A DNA stretch of 43,652 nt from an uncultured Ruminiclostridium sp. (GCA_947627695.1 CANQXF010000019.1:1-43652); one strand, 5' to 3'. Counted from the stretch's first letter, positions 16,680 through 24,945 are shown. The notes: generated by a model from the letters alone, not told the origin. Program-made: numbers and translations.

Positions 16680-17252
16680 ATGCACGAGGACGTTGAAAGA
16701 ATTCTGTATTCCGAAGAAGAGATAAGGGCTAAAGTCGCCTTGACGGGGAAAGCTATATCAGCGGACTATAAGGGAAAAGATATTCTCCTTGTGGGAGTGC
16801 TTAAGGGCGCAGTTGTTTTTACGGCGGATCTTATGAGGGCGCTGGATAATGACGTGAACTGCGAGATAGGCTTTATCACCGCCCGTTCTTATGGGAAAAG
16901 CGCCGTTTCGGGCGGCAAGGTGGATATGGACGATATAAAAAGGCAGCTTGGCTGTGAGATAAAGGGGCGGCATATTATCATCGCCGAGGATATTCTTGAC
17001 AGCGGGCTGACTCTTGACACTATAAAAAAGGGATTTTTGAAGGAATCCCCCGCTTCGCTGAAAATATGCGTTTTGCTGGACAAAAAGGCGGCGAGAAAAG
17101 CGGATATAACTCCTGATTACAAATGCTTCGACGTGGAGAACGAATTTATTGTAGGGTACGGGCTGGATTACGCAGAGCGTTACCGCTGTCTGCCCTACAT
17201 AGGAGTTTTGAAAAAAGAATTATACGAAAATGAAATAAATACAATAAAGTAA
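16680..17252 (+). CDS. hpt: Hypoxanthine phosphoribosyltransferase
   Basis: A purine salvage enzyme joining hypoxanthine or guanine to PRPP to give IMP or GMP. In the 190-aa protein the PRPP-binding motif is [14 protein letters not shown], with the family's flexible-loop region [10 protein letters not shown] and [11 protein letters not shown] near the N terminus. The ATG at 16680 (MHEDVERIL) with TTGGAG upstream was chosen; an upstream TTG lies inside the -10 region and cannot be used. It sits 17 bp before ftsH. Confidence 0.96.
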   Translation: MHEDVERILYSEEEIRAKVALTGKAISADYKGKDILLVGVLKGAVVFTADLMRALDNDVNCEIGFITARSYGKSAVSGGKVDMDDIKRQLGCEIKGRHIIIAEDILDSGLTLDTIKKGFLKESPASLKICVLLDKKAARKADITPDYKCFDVENEFIVGYGLDYAERYRCLPYIGVLKKELYENEINTIK

Positions 17253-17268
17253 CAAGAAAGGCGGCATT

Positions 17269-19185
17269 ATGCAGAAAAGAACAAGAGGAACACTTATCTA
17301 TATCCTTATTATAATTTTCCTTGTTGTGGGACTTATCTCCATTCTCAATTCCTTTACGCCGAGGGTAGCGCCTGAGTCGTATTCCTCCGTAATGGAACAT
17401 TTTGACAAGCTGGAGGTAAGCTCCTACACCCTCGACCTTAACTCGGGACAGTTGGAATACACGCTGAGAGGGGACAGCAAAAGGCATACTTACTACGTTC
17501 CGTATGTGAGTCTGTTCATAAGCGATCTGTACGGGAATTTTGACGGCGACAGCTACCGTGACGCCTATAACGCAAAATATCCCGATGAACCGTTAAAAGA
17601 GGACTATATAGCGGTGGCGGACAATTCGTTCCTCACCAGCTTTTTGCCGTATCTCCTGCTTATCGCGCTGATGATAGGCTTCACCTTCATCATTATGCGG
17701 CAGGCGTCGGGCGGCGGAAAGATGAATCAGTTCTCAAGGGCGAATACTCACAATCAGCCTTCAACAGGCAAGCGGGTGACGTTTGAGGACGTGGCGGGCG
17801 CAGATGAGGAAAAGGCTGAGCTTGCCGAGATAGTGGACTTTTTGAAAAATCCGAAAAAATATGTGGATATAGGCGCGCACGTTCCCAAGGGCGTGCTGCT
17901 TATGGGCCCTCCCGGTACTGGTAAGACCTTGCTGGCAAAGGCTGTTGCGGGTGAGGCGAACGTTCCCTTCTTCTCTATCAGCGGCTCGGACTTCGTGGAA
18001 ATGTTCGTGGGCGTAGGCGCTTCCCGTGTGAGAGACCTGTTCGACCAGGCGAAAAAGCACACTCCCTCCATTATCTTCATAGATGAGATAGACGCAGTCG
18101 GACGTCAGAGAGGCGCAGGTCTTGGCGGCGGTCACGATGAACGCGAGCAGACGCTGAACCAGCTGCTTGTTGAAATGGACGGCTTCTCGGAAAATCAGGG
18201 CATTATCATAATCGCCGCTACAAACAGACGTGATATCCTCGACCCCGCTTTGCTCCGTCCCGGACGCTTTGACAGACAGATAGTGGTAAACTATCCCGAC
18301 GTTAAGGGGCGTGAGGCTATCCTGAAAGTCCACACGAGAAACAAAAAGCTGGCGAGCGACGTTAATCTTGAAACTATTGCTAAATCCACGGCAGGCTTTA
18401 CAGGCGCCGATCTGGAAAACCTTGTGAACGAGGCTGCTCTGCTTGCGGCAAGAGCCGACAGGAGAGCCGTTACCGAGGAGGATATCGAGGAAGCTACCAT
18501 CAAGGTAATAGCGGGTCCAGAAAAGAAATCGAGAGTTGTTACGGAAAAAGAGCGCAAGCTCACCGCATATCATGAGTCGGGGCATGCGATTTGCACCTAC
18601 TACTGCCCGTCGCAGGACAAGGTGCATCAGGTGTCTATCATACCAAGAGGTATGGCGGGCGGATACACGATGTCACTGCCTGAGCACGACAGGAGCTTTA
18701 TAAGCAAGACGCAGATGGAAGAAAACATCGTTACGCTACTTGGCGGACGTGTGGCTGAAAAGATAATCCTTGACGATATTTCAACAGGCGCGTCAAACGA
18801 TATTGAGAGAGCTACGGGAATTGCCCGCAGTATGGTGACGAAGTACGGTTTCAGCGAAAAGCTGGGTCCTGTGGTTTACGGTCACGACGAGGCGGAGGTG
18901 TTCCTTGGCAGAGATTATTCTCAGGGCAGGAATTACTCCGAGAATATTGCCGCTGAGATAGATGCTGAGATAAGAGAGCTTATCGAAACCGCTTATGAAA
19001 AGGCAAAGGATATCCTGACAACGCATATTGATCAGTTGCATATGCTGGCAAAATATCTGATGAAGAATGAAAAGATAGACGGCGAGGAGTTTGATAGAAT
19101 GATGAAAAAGCCCGCCTGGGACGAAGGTCCTGCGGAGGCTCCTGCTGAAAGTGAAAATACGGAAGATACGAATAAGAGCGAATAA
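17269..19185 (+). CDS. ftsH: ATP-dependent zinc metalloprotease FtsH
   Basis: A membrane-anchored AAA+ protease that degrades misfolded membrane proteins and regulatory proteins. The 638-aa protein has two membrane helices (about residues 9-27 and 123-143) enclosing an extracytoplasmic segment. The AAA domain has Walker A GPPGTGKT (213-220), Walker [12 protein letters not shown], and the second region of homology ending [10 protein letters not shown]. The zinc motif is HESGH (435-439), with the third-ligand region in [13 protein letters not shown]. The tail is acidic. AAAGG precedes the ATG at 17269. It is last gene of the cluster, closed by a terminator. Confidence 0.98.
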   Translation: MQKRTRGTLIYILIIIFLVVGLISILNSFTPRVAPESYSSVMEHFDKLEVSSYTLDLNSGQLEYTLRGDSKRHTYYVPYVSLFISDLYGNFDGDSYRDAYNAKYPDEPLKEDYIAVADNSFLTSFLPYLLLIALMIGFTFIIMRQASGGGKMNQFSRANTHNQPSTGKRVTFEDVAGADEEKAELAEIVDFLKNPKKYVDIGAHVPKGVLLMGPPGTGKTLLAKAVAGEANVPFFSISGSDFVEMFVGVGASRVRDLFDQAKKHTPSIIFIDEIDAVGRQRGAGLGGGHDEREQTLNQLLVEMDGFSENQGIIIIAATNRRDILDPALLRPGRFDRQIVVNYPDVKGREAILKVHTRNKKLASDVNLETIAKSTAGFTGADLENLVNEAALLAARADRRAVTEEDIEEATIKVIAGPEKKSRVVTEKERKLTAYHESGHAICTYYCPSQDKVHQVSIIPRGMAGGYTMSLPEHDRSFISKTQMEENIVTLLGGRVAEKIILDDISTGASNDIERATGIARSMVTKYGFSEKLGPVVYGHDEAEVFLGRDYSQGRNYSENIAAEIDAEIRELIETAYEKAKDILTTHIDQLHMLAKYLMKNEKIDGEEFDRMMKKPAWDEGPAEAPAESENTEDTNKSE

Positions 19186-19192
19186 TAAAAAT

Positions 19193-19228
19193 TCCCGCAT
19201 TTCGGTTGGAAATGCGGGATATTTTTTT
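19193..19228. terminator. Bidirectional terminator between ftsH and the toxin gene
   Basis: A 10-bp perfect stem (19193-19202 with 19210-19219, TCCCGCATTT/AAATGCGGGA) and 7-nt loop is followed by TATTTTTTT on the plus strand. On the minus strand the other arm runs into TTTTTATTATT. It can end both ftsH and the convergent toxin transcript. Confidence 0.9.
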
Positions 19229-19238
19229 GATCAGAATG

Positions 19239-19517
19239 TCAGAATAAATCGCTGTGAGTTCCCGTTCTGATAAGCCGTAAAATAAGGGTCTCCTCAACTA
19301 TCTGATATATCAGCAGCCAATCGGGTTGGATATGACATTCTCTCATTCCCTTGTAGTTTCTTGAAGTTATGAGCGAGTGGTCGTGATATATTTCGGGCAG
19401 GGGTTCTTCCCTGCACAGCAGTTCGACGACGGTTTCCAACTTTTTCGAGTCAAAGCCGCGCTTAACGGCAAGCCTAAAATCACGCCTAAATTGCCCTGAA
19501 AATTCCGGTTTAAGCAT
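19239..19517 (-). CDS. yafQ: YafQ-family mRNA interferase toxin
   Basis: A 92-aa RelE-superfamily toxin expected to cleave mRNA on the ribosome. It retains residues equivalent to the YafQ active site: H47 (YHDHSL), H62 and D66 (RECHIQPDW), and H88 in the C-terminal RTGTHSDLF. It therefore looks intact. The ATG at 19517 overlaps the antitoxin stop by 8 bp, the usual coupled antitoxin-toxin arrangement. It is convergent with ftsH and shares its terminator. Confidence 0.93.
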   Translation of the reverse strand: MLKPEFSGQFRRDFRLAVKRGFDSKKLETVVELLCREEPLPEIYHDHSLITSRNYKGMRECHIQPDWLLIYQIVEETLILRLIRTGTHSDLF

Positions 19518-19776
19518 TCAGCGCCTCCATAAGCTCAGCAACGCTGTCGAAAGGTCCGTACATATCCTCGCCCTTATTTGCGGATTCTATAGCGGCAAGA
19601 GTTGTTTTGTTGGGAATTTCCCGTGTAATATTGAATGGTATGCCGCCTTCATATATCATTTGCTTTAAAAAAATGTTTACAGCGGTGGAAAGGTCCATAC
19701 CAAGCTCAGCGAGCAAAGCCTGCGCTTTTGCTTTCGTTTCAGCGTCAATGCTGATGTTGGCGGATACTTTTGCCAT
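19510..19776 (-). CDS. dinJ: RelB/DinJ-family antitoxin
   Basis: An 88-aa antitoxin. The N-terminal half (MAKVSANISIDAETKAKAQ, LGMDLSTAVNIFLKQM) is the ribbon-helix-helix DNA-binding fold of the RelB/DinJ family. The C-terminal half (IPFNITREIPNKTTLAAI...FDSVAELMEALNA) would wrap and neutralise the toxin. AAAGGGG precedes the ATG at 19776; a longer upstream reading lacks a ribosome site and covers the -10. It is first gene of the pair, and the operator-containing promoter just upstream implies autoregulation by the complex. Confidence 0.93.
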   Translation of the reverse strand: MAKVSANISIDAETKAKAQALLAELGMDLSTAVNIFLKQMIYEGGIPFNITREIPNKTTLAAIESANKGEDMYGPFDSVAELMEALNA

Positions 19777-19800
19777 TATATCAACCCCTTTCTGTAATAT

Positions 19801-19842
19801 AGTATAACGTATTATGCGCATTTTGTCAATATATTATGCGCA
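19801..19842 (-). promoter_or_regulatory. Toxin-antitoxin promoter with direct-repeat operator
   Basis: On the minus strand, TTGACA (19824-19829) and TATACT (19801-19806) have a 17-bp spacer. An exact 11-bp repeat, TATTATGCGCA on the plus strand, occurs at 19810-19820 (in the spacer) and 19832-19842 (just upstream of the -35). The copies are 22 bp apart, i.e. two helical turns on the same DNA face. The placement suggests binding by the antitoxin complex. Confidence 0.85.
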
Positions 19843-19849
19843 AATATAC

Positions 19850-20872
19850 TCATAATATAATCATACTGTCCCCAAAGCTGAAAAAGCGGTATTTTTCCTG
19901 TATCGCAGTCTGGTATGCCGCAAGGGTCTTTTCCCTGCCGAGAAAGGCGCTTACAAGCATTATCAGCGTGCTTTCGGGGAGATGGAAGTTGGTTATCAGT
20001 CCATCTATCACCTTGAATTTATAGCCCGGGTAGATAAAAATTCCGGTGTCGGCGCTGCCTGCTGTAAGGTTTCCGCTGTCGTCGGCGGCGGATTCAAGGG
20101 TGCGGCAGCTTGTGGTGCCGACGGAAATAACTCTGCCGCCGTTGGCTTTGCACTGCTTGATTTTGTCAGCCGTTTCCTGCGGGACGGAGTAATGCTCAAC
20201 GTGCATTTTGTGGTCGAGAATGTTATCCTCCTTTACTGGGCGGAAGGTGCCTAAGCCGACGTGGAGGGTCACAAAGGCGGTATCTACGCCCTTTTCTTTC
20301 AGGGAGGAAAAGACGTTTTCGGTAAAGTGAAGTCCTGCGGTTGGGGCGGCGGCGGAGCCTTCCTCACGGCAGTAAACTGTGTTGTAGCGGTCCTTGTCCT
20401 TCAGCTTTTCCTTTATGTAGGGCGGCAGGGGCATTTGTCCTATCCTGTCGAGAATGTCAAAGAAAACGCCGTCGTAACTGAATTTCACTATCCTGTTGCC
20501 GTCGTCCTTTACCTCGGTCACCTCGGCGGAAAGCTCGGGGGAAAAGTCCACCCTCGCGCCCTTTTTCAGTCGGCGTCCGGGACGGACGATAACTTCCCAC
20601 AGGTCAAGCTCCAAATGCTTTAAAAGGAGAAATTCAACAGGGACGCCCGTTTCCTGCTTTATGCCGTAAATTCGGGCGGGAAAGACCTTGGAGTCGTTCA
20701 GCACCAGCAGGTCACCTTTGTTAAGGTAATTGCATAGATTATAAAAGCGGTCGTGAGTTATACCGCCGCTTTGTCTGTCTATCTTCATAAGGCGGGAGCT
20801 GTCACGAGGCTCGGCGGGAGTCTGGGCGATAAGCTCCTCGGGAAGTTCATAGTAAAAGTCGGATTTTTTCAT
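19850..20872 (-). CDS. queA: S-adenosylmethionine:tRNA ribosyltransferase-isomerase QueA
   Basis: Transfers and isomerises the ribose of SAM onto preQ1-modified tRNA to give epoxyqueuosine, late in queuosine synthesis. The 340-aa protein has the family start MKKSDFYYELPEELIAQTP, the block PAEPRDSSRLM, and conserved AAPTAGLHFT and TLHVGLGTFRPV. The ATG at 20872 has AGGAA upstream, and a good promoter lies at 20905-20933. Its stop is only 7 bp from the toxin-antitoxin promoter elements and no terminator is visible, so it may read into the toxin-antitoxin genes. No other que gene is nearby. Confidence 0.97.
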   Translation of the reverse strand: MKKSDFYYELPEELIAQTPAEPRDSSRLMKIDRQSGGITHDRFYNLCNYLNKGDLLVLNDSKVFPARIYGIKQETGVPVEFLLLKHLELDLWEVIVRPGRRLKKGARVDFSPELSAEVTEVKDDGNRIVKFSYDGVFFDILDRIGQMPLPPYIKEKLKDKDRYNTVYCREEGSAAAPTAGLHFTENVFSSLKEKGVDTAFVTLHVGLGTFRPVKEDNILDHKMHVEHYSVPQETADKIKQCKANGGRVISVGTTSCRTLESAADDSGNLTAGSADTGIFIYPGYKFKVIDGLITNFHLPESTLIMLVSAFLGREKTLAAYQTAIQEKYRFFSFGDSMIIL

Positions 20873-20904
20873 TTTGTTTGTTCCTGTGTTTTTTGTTTTT
20901 TATT

Positions 20905-20933
20905 ATTGTAGCACAAAATGGTTAAAAAAGCAA
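20905..20933 (-). promoter_or_regulatory. Sigma-A promoter of queA
   Basis: On the minus strand, TTGCTT (20928-20933) and TACAAT (20905-20910) are separated by 17 bp. The leader is about 25-30 nt and contains no preQ1 riboswitch that I can recognise. Confidence 0.8.
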
Positions 20934-20939
20934 TTGCGG

Positions 20940-20976
20940 CATATGAAAATATCCTTTATACGGATATTTTCATATG
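20940..20976. repeat. 15-bp perfect inverted repeat upstream of queA
   Basis: A stem of 15 bp (20940-20954 with 20962-20976; CATATGAAAATATCC and its complement) has a 7-nt loop. It starts 6 bp upstream of the queA -35 and has no T-run on either side, so it is not a standard terminator. It could be an operator or part of a palindromic repeat element. The 517-bp gap between queA and asd contains this, a second hairpin and the lysine riboswitch. Confidence 0.7.
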
Positions 20977-20991
20977 GCGGCTGATCGGAAA

Positions 20992-21023
20992 CGGAGAGGG
21001 GAACCCTGATGGTTCCCCCTCCG
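20992..21023. repeat. GC-rich hairpin between queA and the lysine riboswitch
   Basis: CGGAG-A-GGGGAACC (20992-21005) pairs with GGTTCCCC-CTCCG (21011-21023) around a CTGAT loop, with one bulged A: 13 bp in all. No T-run follows. It lies about 60 bp upstream of the riboswitch -35. Confidence 0.65.
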
Positions 21024-21083
21024 AGCCTCCTCTTCCTTACGAAAGTTTTAACAGTCCCAAATGCTTAAATAAGCAATTATCTA

Positions 21084-21112
21084 TTGACAAAGGATAATAA
21101 TTGTGCTATCAT
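21084..21112 (+). promoter_or_regulatory. Sigma-A promoter of the lysine riboswitch-asd operon
   Basis: TTGACA (21084-21089) and TATCAT (21107-21112) are separated by 17 bp, with an extended -10 TG at 21104-21105. Transcription should start near 21119, just before the aptamer. Confidence 0.88.
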
Positions 21113-21123
21113 TGGAAAAGTGA

Positions 21124-21287
21124 GATAGAGGTGCGGTGCTGATAAGTAGCCGCTGCGGTAACACGTCTGTGTGTTGCGGCGGTGAAAGGCAGATACCGCC
21201 GAGGAAGTCCGTTTGCAGACAGGCGGCTTTCGGGCGCAGTTCCGAACAGGACTGTGACTGTCATCGTTAAAGCGGTGGAGAGCTATC
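21124..21287 (+). promoter_or_regulatory. Lysine riboswitch (L-box) aptamer
   Basis: Conserved L-box blocks occur in order: GATAGAGGTGCG (21124-21135), AAGTAG, GGTGAAAGGCAGATACCGCC and GAGG around 21180-21203, ACTGTGACTGTC, and the closing GTGGAGAGCTATC, whose CTATC (21283-21287) pairs with GATAG (21124-21128) as P1. The match to the Bacillus lysC leader is clear. It lies in front of asd-dapA-dapB, so high lysine should reduce expression of the diaminopimelate/lysine pathway. Confidence 0.94.
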
Positions 21288-21328
21288 GGCGGCGTAACGC
21301 ATTTGTATGCGGTGCGGCGATAATCTTT

Positions 21329-21351
21329 GCCGACATTATGTCGGTTTTTTT
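21329..21351 (+). terminator. Riboswitch-controlled intrinsic terminator
   Basis: A 6-bp stem CCGACA/TGTCGG (21330-21335 with 21339-21344, possible extra G-U pair) is followed by seven T. It lies 42 bp after P1 and 38 bp before asd. The intervening CGGCG/GCGGCG segments could form the competing antiterminator. Lysine binding is expected to favour termination. Confidence 0.85.
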
Positions 21352-21389
21352 ATTTGAAAAATAAACATACATAAAAGGAAGGAACGACT

Positions 21390-22469
21390 ATGAAAAATTA
21401 CAGAGTGGGAATTATCGGAGCAACAGGAATGGTGGGACAGCGCTTTGCAGTCCTGCTGGAAAATCACCCCTGGTTCACCGTTACGGCGCTGGCGGCTTCT
21501 CCCCGTTCTGCGGGAAAGACTTATGCCGAGGCGGCGGGAAGCAGGTGGCTCCTCGACAAGCCTATGCCCGAAAAGATGAAGGATATGGTCATTTTTGACG
21601 CAACGGCGGATATTGACAAGATCGCTGAAAAGGTGGATTTTGTGTTCTGCGCCGTGGATATGAAAAAGGACGAGATAAAAGCGCTGGAGGAGGCTTATGC
21701 AAAGCATGAGATACCTGTTATGTCAAACAACTCCGCAAACCGCTTTACCGACGACGTTCCTATGATAATCCCTGAGATAAACGACGCTCATATGGCTATA
21801 GTTGAGGCGCAGAAAAAACGTCTCGGCACAAAGAGAGGATTTATTTCAGTAAAGTCCAACTGCTCGATACAAAGCTATGTGCCTGCGCTGAGTCCTCTGA
21901 GGAAATTCGGTATCACAAAAGTCCTCGCCTGCACATATCAGGCTATTTCGGGGGCGGGAAAGAATTTTGAGACCTGGCCCGAAATGGTGGATAACCTGAT
22001 CCCCTACATCGGCGGCGAGGAGGAAAAGTCGGAGCAGGAGCCTTTGAAGGTATGGGGGCATATCGAGGGGGATAAGATAGTTAAGGCGCAGTCGCCCTCT
22101 ATCACTACTCAATGCCTGCGCGTGCCTGTTTCGGACGGACATTTTGCGGCGGTGTTCGTGAGCTTTGAAAATAAGCCTTCTAAAGAGGAGATACTGAAGA
22201 TATGGAAGGAATTCAGCGGAGTTCCTCAGGAGCTGGAGCTGCCCTCTGCGCCTAAGCAGTTCATCAACTACTTTGAAGAGGACAATATGCCGCAGGCTAA
22301 GCTCCACCGCAATCTGGAGAACGGTATGGCTATCTCCGTGGGACGTCTGAGAGAGGATTCGCAGTACGACTACAAGTTCGTTTGCCTGTCACACAACACG
22401 CTGAGAGGCGCTGCGGGCGGCGGTGTGCTTATGGCGGAGCTGTATGCGGCAAAGGGTTATTTTGACTGA
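21390..22469 (+). CDS. asd: Aspartate-semialdehyde dehydrogenase
   Basis: Reduces aspartyl-4-phosphate to aspartate semialdehyde with NADPH, the branch point to lysine/diaminopimelate, threonine and methionine. The 359-aa protein has an N-terminal Rossmann motif [13 protein letters not shown] and catalytic C158 in SNCSIQ. The C-terminal region includes [15 protein letters not shown]. Its length and motifs fit the archaeal/fungal-type branch of the family, about 350-360 aa. AAGGAAGG precedes the ATG at 21390. It is first gene behind the lysine riboswitch, 16 bp ahead of dapA. Confidence 0.97.
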   Translation: MKNYRVGIIGATGMVGQRFAVLLENHPWFTVTALAASPRSAGKTYAEAAGSRWLLDKPMPEKMKDMVIFDATADIDKIAEKVDFVFCAVDMKKDEIKALEEAYAKHEIPVMSNNSANRFTDDVPMIIPEINDAHMAIVEAQKKRLGTKRGFISVKSNCSIQSYVPALSPLRKFGITKVLACTYQAISGAGKNFETWPEMVDNLIPYIGGEEEKSEQEPLKVWGHIEGDKIVKAQSPSITTQCLRVPVSDGHFAAVFVSFENKPSKEEILKIWKEFSGVPQELELPSAPKQFINYFEEDNMPQAKLHRNLENGMAISVGRLREDSQYDYKFVCLSHNTLRGAAGGGVLMAELYAAKGYFD

Positions 22470-22485
22470 CGAAAGGAATATACTT

Positions 22486-23367
22486 ATGAAAAAGACTGTT
22501 TTTACAGGGGCGGGCGTTGCCATAATAACGCCGATGTTCAGTGACGGAAGCGTAAATTACGACAAGCTGGGGGAAATGATAGAGGAGCAGATAGCGGGCG
22601 GCACTGACGCAATAGTTATCTGCGGAACGACAGGCGAAGCCTCCACACTGGACGACGACGAGCATATCGAATGTATAAGATACGCTATAAAGAAAGTAAA
22701 CAAGCGTGTTCCCGTTATTGCGGGAACGGGGAGCAACGATACCGCTTATGCAACGTCGATGTCGATTGACGCTCAGTATGCGGGGGCGGACGCTTTGCTG
22801 CTGGTGACTCCATACTACAACAAGACCTCGCAGAGGGGCTTGGTGCAGCATTTTATCCATACGGCGAACGCTGTGGATATTCCCATAATACTGTATAATG
22901 TGCCTTCAAGGACTGGGTGTAAGATAGAGCTTGCAACCTACAAGGAGCTGGCAAAGCACCCTAACATTGTTGCCGCAAAGGAGGCAAGCGGAGACATTGG
23001 TCTGGTGGCGAAGATAGCGGCGGAAACTGATCTTGATATTTATTCGGGCAACGACGACCAGACGGTGCCGATAATGTCACTTGGCGGAAAGGGCGTTATT
23101 TCGGTGGCGTCAAACGTTATTCCCAAGGAAGTACACGAGATGACGAGCCTTGCGCTGAACGGGGATTTCAAGGGGGCGGCGGAGCTGCAGCTTAAATATC
23201 TTGAGCTGATGAACGCTTTGTTCTGCGACGTAAATCCTATTCCTGTGAAAGAGGCTATGAACCTTATGGGAAAAGGCGTGGGAGAGTGCAGGCTGCCGCT
23301 GGTGAAGATGGAGGATAAGAAGATCGAGGCGCTGAAAAAGGTGCTGGAGAAGTATGGGTTGGTGTGA
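22486..23367 (+). CDS. dapA: 4-hydroxy-tetrahydrodipicolinate synthase
   Basis: Condenses pyruvate with aspartate semialdehyde, the first committed step of the diaminopimelate/lysine pathway. The 293-aa TIM-barrel aldolase has the pyruvate-binding [10 protein letters not shown] motif, Y137 in LYNVPSRTG, and the Schiff-base lysine K165 in VAAKEASGD. The ATG at 22486 has GAAAGGA upstream; a longer in-frame reading would overlap asd without a ribosome site. An unusual hairpin array follows before dapB. Confidence 0.98.
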   Translation: MKKTVFTGAGVAIITPMFSDGSVNYDKLGEMIEEQIAGGTDAIVICGTTGEASTLDDDEHIECIRYAIKKVNKRVPVIAGTGSNDTAYATSMSIDAQYAGADALLLVTPYYNKTSQRGLVQHFIHTANAVDIPIILYNVPSRTGCKIELATYKELAKHPNIVAAKEASGDIGLVAKIAAETDLDIYSGNDDQTVPIMSLGGKGVISVASNVIPKEVHEMTSLALNGDFKGAAELQLKYLELMNALFCDVNPIPVKEAMNLMGKGVGECRLPLVKMEDKKIEALKKVLEKYGLV

Positions 23368-23418
23368 CACTGGCTTTGAAATTTTGACGCTGTTGGGTAA
23401 GGTTTAAGGAGTGTTGGC

Positions 23419-23522
23419 GGGCGGCGAAGCCGCCTTTGGCTTGGCGTATGCCAAGCCAAAGTGCCGCTTGTCGCAGACAAGCGGCAGGCGCCCCCGAAGG
23501 GGGCGCCGCGGCGAGCCGTGGC
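23419..23522. repeat. Array of four to five tandem hairpins between dapA and dapB
   Basis: Consecutive inverted repeats lie almost without gaps. H1: GGCGGC-GAA-GCCGCC (23420-23434). H2: a 12-bp stem (23434-23445 with 23450-23461), loop GTAT. H3: an 11-bp stem (23462-23472 with 23476-23486), loop GCA. H4: GGCGCCCCC-GAA-GGGGGCGCC (23487-23507). H5: an overlapping stem around GCCGCGGC/GCCGTGGC (23505-23522). The region is far richer in GC than its surroundings and has no T-run. It looks like an intergenic palindromic repeat element, transcribed within the dap operon. No second copy was found in this window. Confidence 0.85.
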
Positions 23523-23619
23523 AGGCATAAAATGAGGGGCAGTTCCCTGCTGTTAAGACGCGGGAGCTTACCTTCTACGAAAAGGGCAATCACAATAATT
23601 ATATCGGGAAGTGAAAATT

Positions 23620-24375
23620 ATGGTAAGGATAGCTATAACAGGCGCCTGCGGAAAAATGGGCAGAGTTATCGCAGGGCTTATCGCTCAGCGGGAGGACTGC
23701 GAGGTTTGCGGGGGGATAGATATTGCGGGAGAGCAGTATGATAATTTTCCCGTTGTGAAAAAGGTGTTCGACCTGCCTGAAAAGCCTGACGTTATCATCG
23801 ACTTTTCTCACCCGTCGGCGCTGGAGGACCTGCTGAGCTACTGCAAGATGAAGAACGTTCCCGCCGTTATCGCTACGACGGGATATGATGAGGAGCAGAT
23901 TGAAAAGATAAAGCTGGCGGCGCAGCAGATACCGCTGTTCTTTACCTTTAACCTGTCGCTGGGGATAAATCTGCTGGCAGACCTTGCAAAGAGGGCGGCA
24001 AAGGTGCTGGGCGGTCAGTTTGACGTGGAGATAGTGGAAAAACATCACAATCTCAAAAAGGACGCTCCCTCAGGAACGGCGATAATGCTGGCGGAGGCGG
24101 TGAGCGAAGAGCTGCCCCGCAAGTCCAGATACGTTTACGACCGTCACAGTGTGAGAAAGCCGAGAGAAAAGGAAGAGATAGGTATTCATTCCGTCAGGGG
24201 CGGCACTATCGTAGGCGAACACGAGATAATCTTTGCGGGGCACGACGAGGTGATAACCCTGTCACACTCTGCTCAGTCGAAAGAGGTCTTTGCTGTGGGC
24301 TCGGTGAATGCGGCGATGTTCCTTATCGGCAAGCCTGCGGGGCTTTACGATATGTCAGATCTGCTGAAAGGGTAA
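23620..24375 (+). CDS. dapB: 4-hydroxy-tetrahydrodipicolinate reductase
   Basis: Reduces the dapA product with NAD(P)H in diaminopimelate/lysine synthesis. The 251-aa protein has an N-terminal nucleotide-binding GACGKMGR and the signature EKHHNLKKDAPSGTA with the catalytic His/Lys pair. The C terminus KPAGLYDMSDLL is typical. The ATG at 23620 fits GGGAAG 8 nt upstream; a GTG at 23611 is the alternative. It lies 252 bp after dapA, the gap holding the hairpin array, and 3 bp before the ACT gene. Confidence 0.97.
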   Translation: MVRIAITGACGKMGRVIAGLIAQREDCEVCGGIDIAGEQYDNFPVVKKVFDLPEKPDVIIDFSHPSALEDLLSYCKMKNVPAVIATTGYDEEQIEKIKLAAQQIPLFFTFNLSLGINLLADLAKRAAKVLGGQFDVEIVEKHHNLKKDAPSGTAIMLAEAVSEELPRKSRYVYDRHSVRKPREKEEIGIHSVRGGTIVGEHEIIFAGHDEVITLSHSAQSKEVFAVGSVNAAMFLIGKPAGLYDMSDLLKG

Positions 24376-24378
24376 GAA

Positions 24379-24819
24379 ATGGTTGATATACAGATTTTCG
24401 AGGGAGTATGCTCGGTGGCGTTCAGCGAAAAAATTTCCGACGGGATAAGCGCTTGTGAAATTTTTGACAGGATAGGTAAGGGCGGCATTGACATTGATAT
24501 GGTTTCTATGGAGATGACCGCAGGAGATATGCTGAACGTAGGCTTTACTTTAAAGGACGACGATCTGCCGAAGCTGCTGCCGCTGATAAAATCAGACAGG
24601 ATAACAACGCCTGTCATAAACTGCGGCAACGTCAAGCTGCTGATAAAATCAGATGAAATGGTGGGCTGCCCGGGCTTTGCGGCAAGGATCTTCACTGCGC
24701 TGCAAAGCAAAAATTGCATGCCTTTGATAGTCACAACGGGAATAAATGAAATTTCCCTGCTGGTGAGGGAAAGCGAAGGTGCGGAGGCGGAAAAGACGCT
24801 GAGGGAGATGTTTTCCTGA
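24379..24819 (+). CDS. Stand-alone ACT-domain protein, aspartokinase-regulatory-like
   Basis: A 146-aa protein with no catalytic domain. Two halves, about residues 1-72 and 73-146, resemble the paired ACT domains at the C terminus of aspartate kinases: GIDIDMVSMEM followed by LNVGFTLKDDDL in the first, and KLLIKSDEMVGCPGFAARIF...ALQSKNCMPLIVTTGINEISLLV in the second. These normally bind lysine or threonine. The ATG is 3 bp after the dapB stop, so it belongs to the lysine-riboswitch operon. A role as a lysine-sensing regulator or as a partner of an aspartokinase encoded elsewhere is inference. No aspartokinase gene is present in the window. Confidence 0.8.
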   Translation: MVDIQIFEGVCSVAFSEKISDGISACEIFDRIGKGGIDIDMVSMEMTAGDMLNVGFTLKDDDLPKLLPLIKSDRITTPVINCGNVKLLIKSDEMVGCPGFAARIFTALQSKNCMPLIVTTGINEISLLVRESEGAEAEKTLREMFS

Positions 24820-24859
24820 AAAAACAGGTGCTGTGGCGTTACCAATAATATAACGAATA

Positions 24860-24903
24860 AAAGACCGTTGACTTATCGGAAAATCGATGTGTCAACGGTC
24901 TTT
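24860..24903. terminator. Terminator after the lysine operon
   Basis: A 13-bp perfect stem (24860-24872 with 24891-24903, AAAGACCGTTGAC) has an 18-nt loop that can form an inner ATCG/CGAT stem. The plus-strand tail is TTTATGTATAT and the minus-strand tail TTTTATT, so it may serve the convergent acetyltransferase gene as well. Confidence 0.75.
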
Positions 24904-24945
24904 ATGTATATCGGAGAGGGTTGCGGCAGCTTGATAAATGGGAAT

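Noticed and set aside
21182-21364. Short reading frame of 60 codons within the lysine riboswitch
   Set aside because: It lies entirely inside the L-box and its terminator; no ribosome site, so not a leader peptide.
23419-23522. CRISPR-like array in the dapA-dapB gap
   Set aside because: The units are different inverted repeats without a constant direct repeat or spacers, and no cas genes are present.
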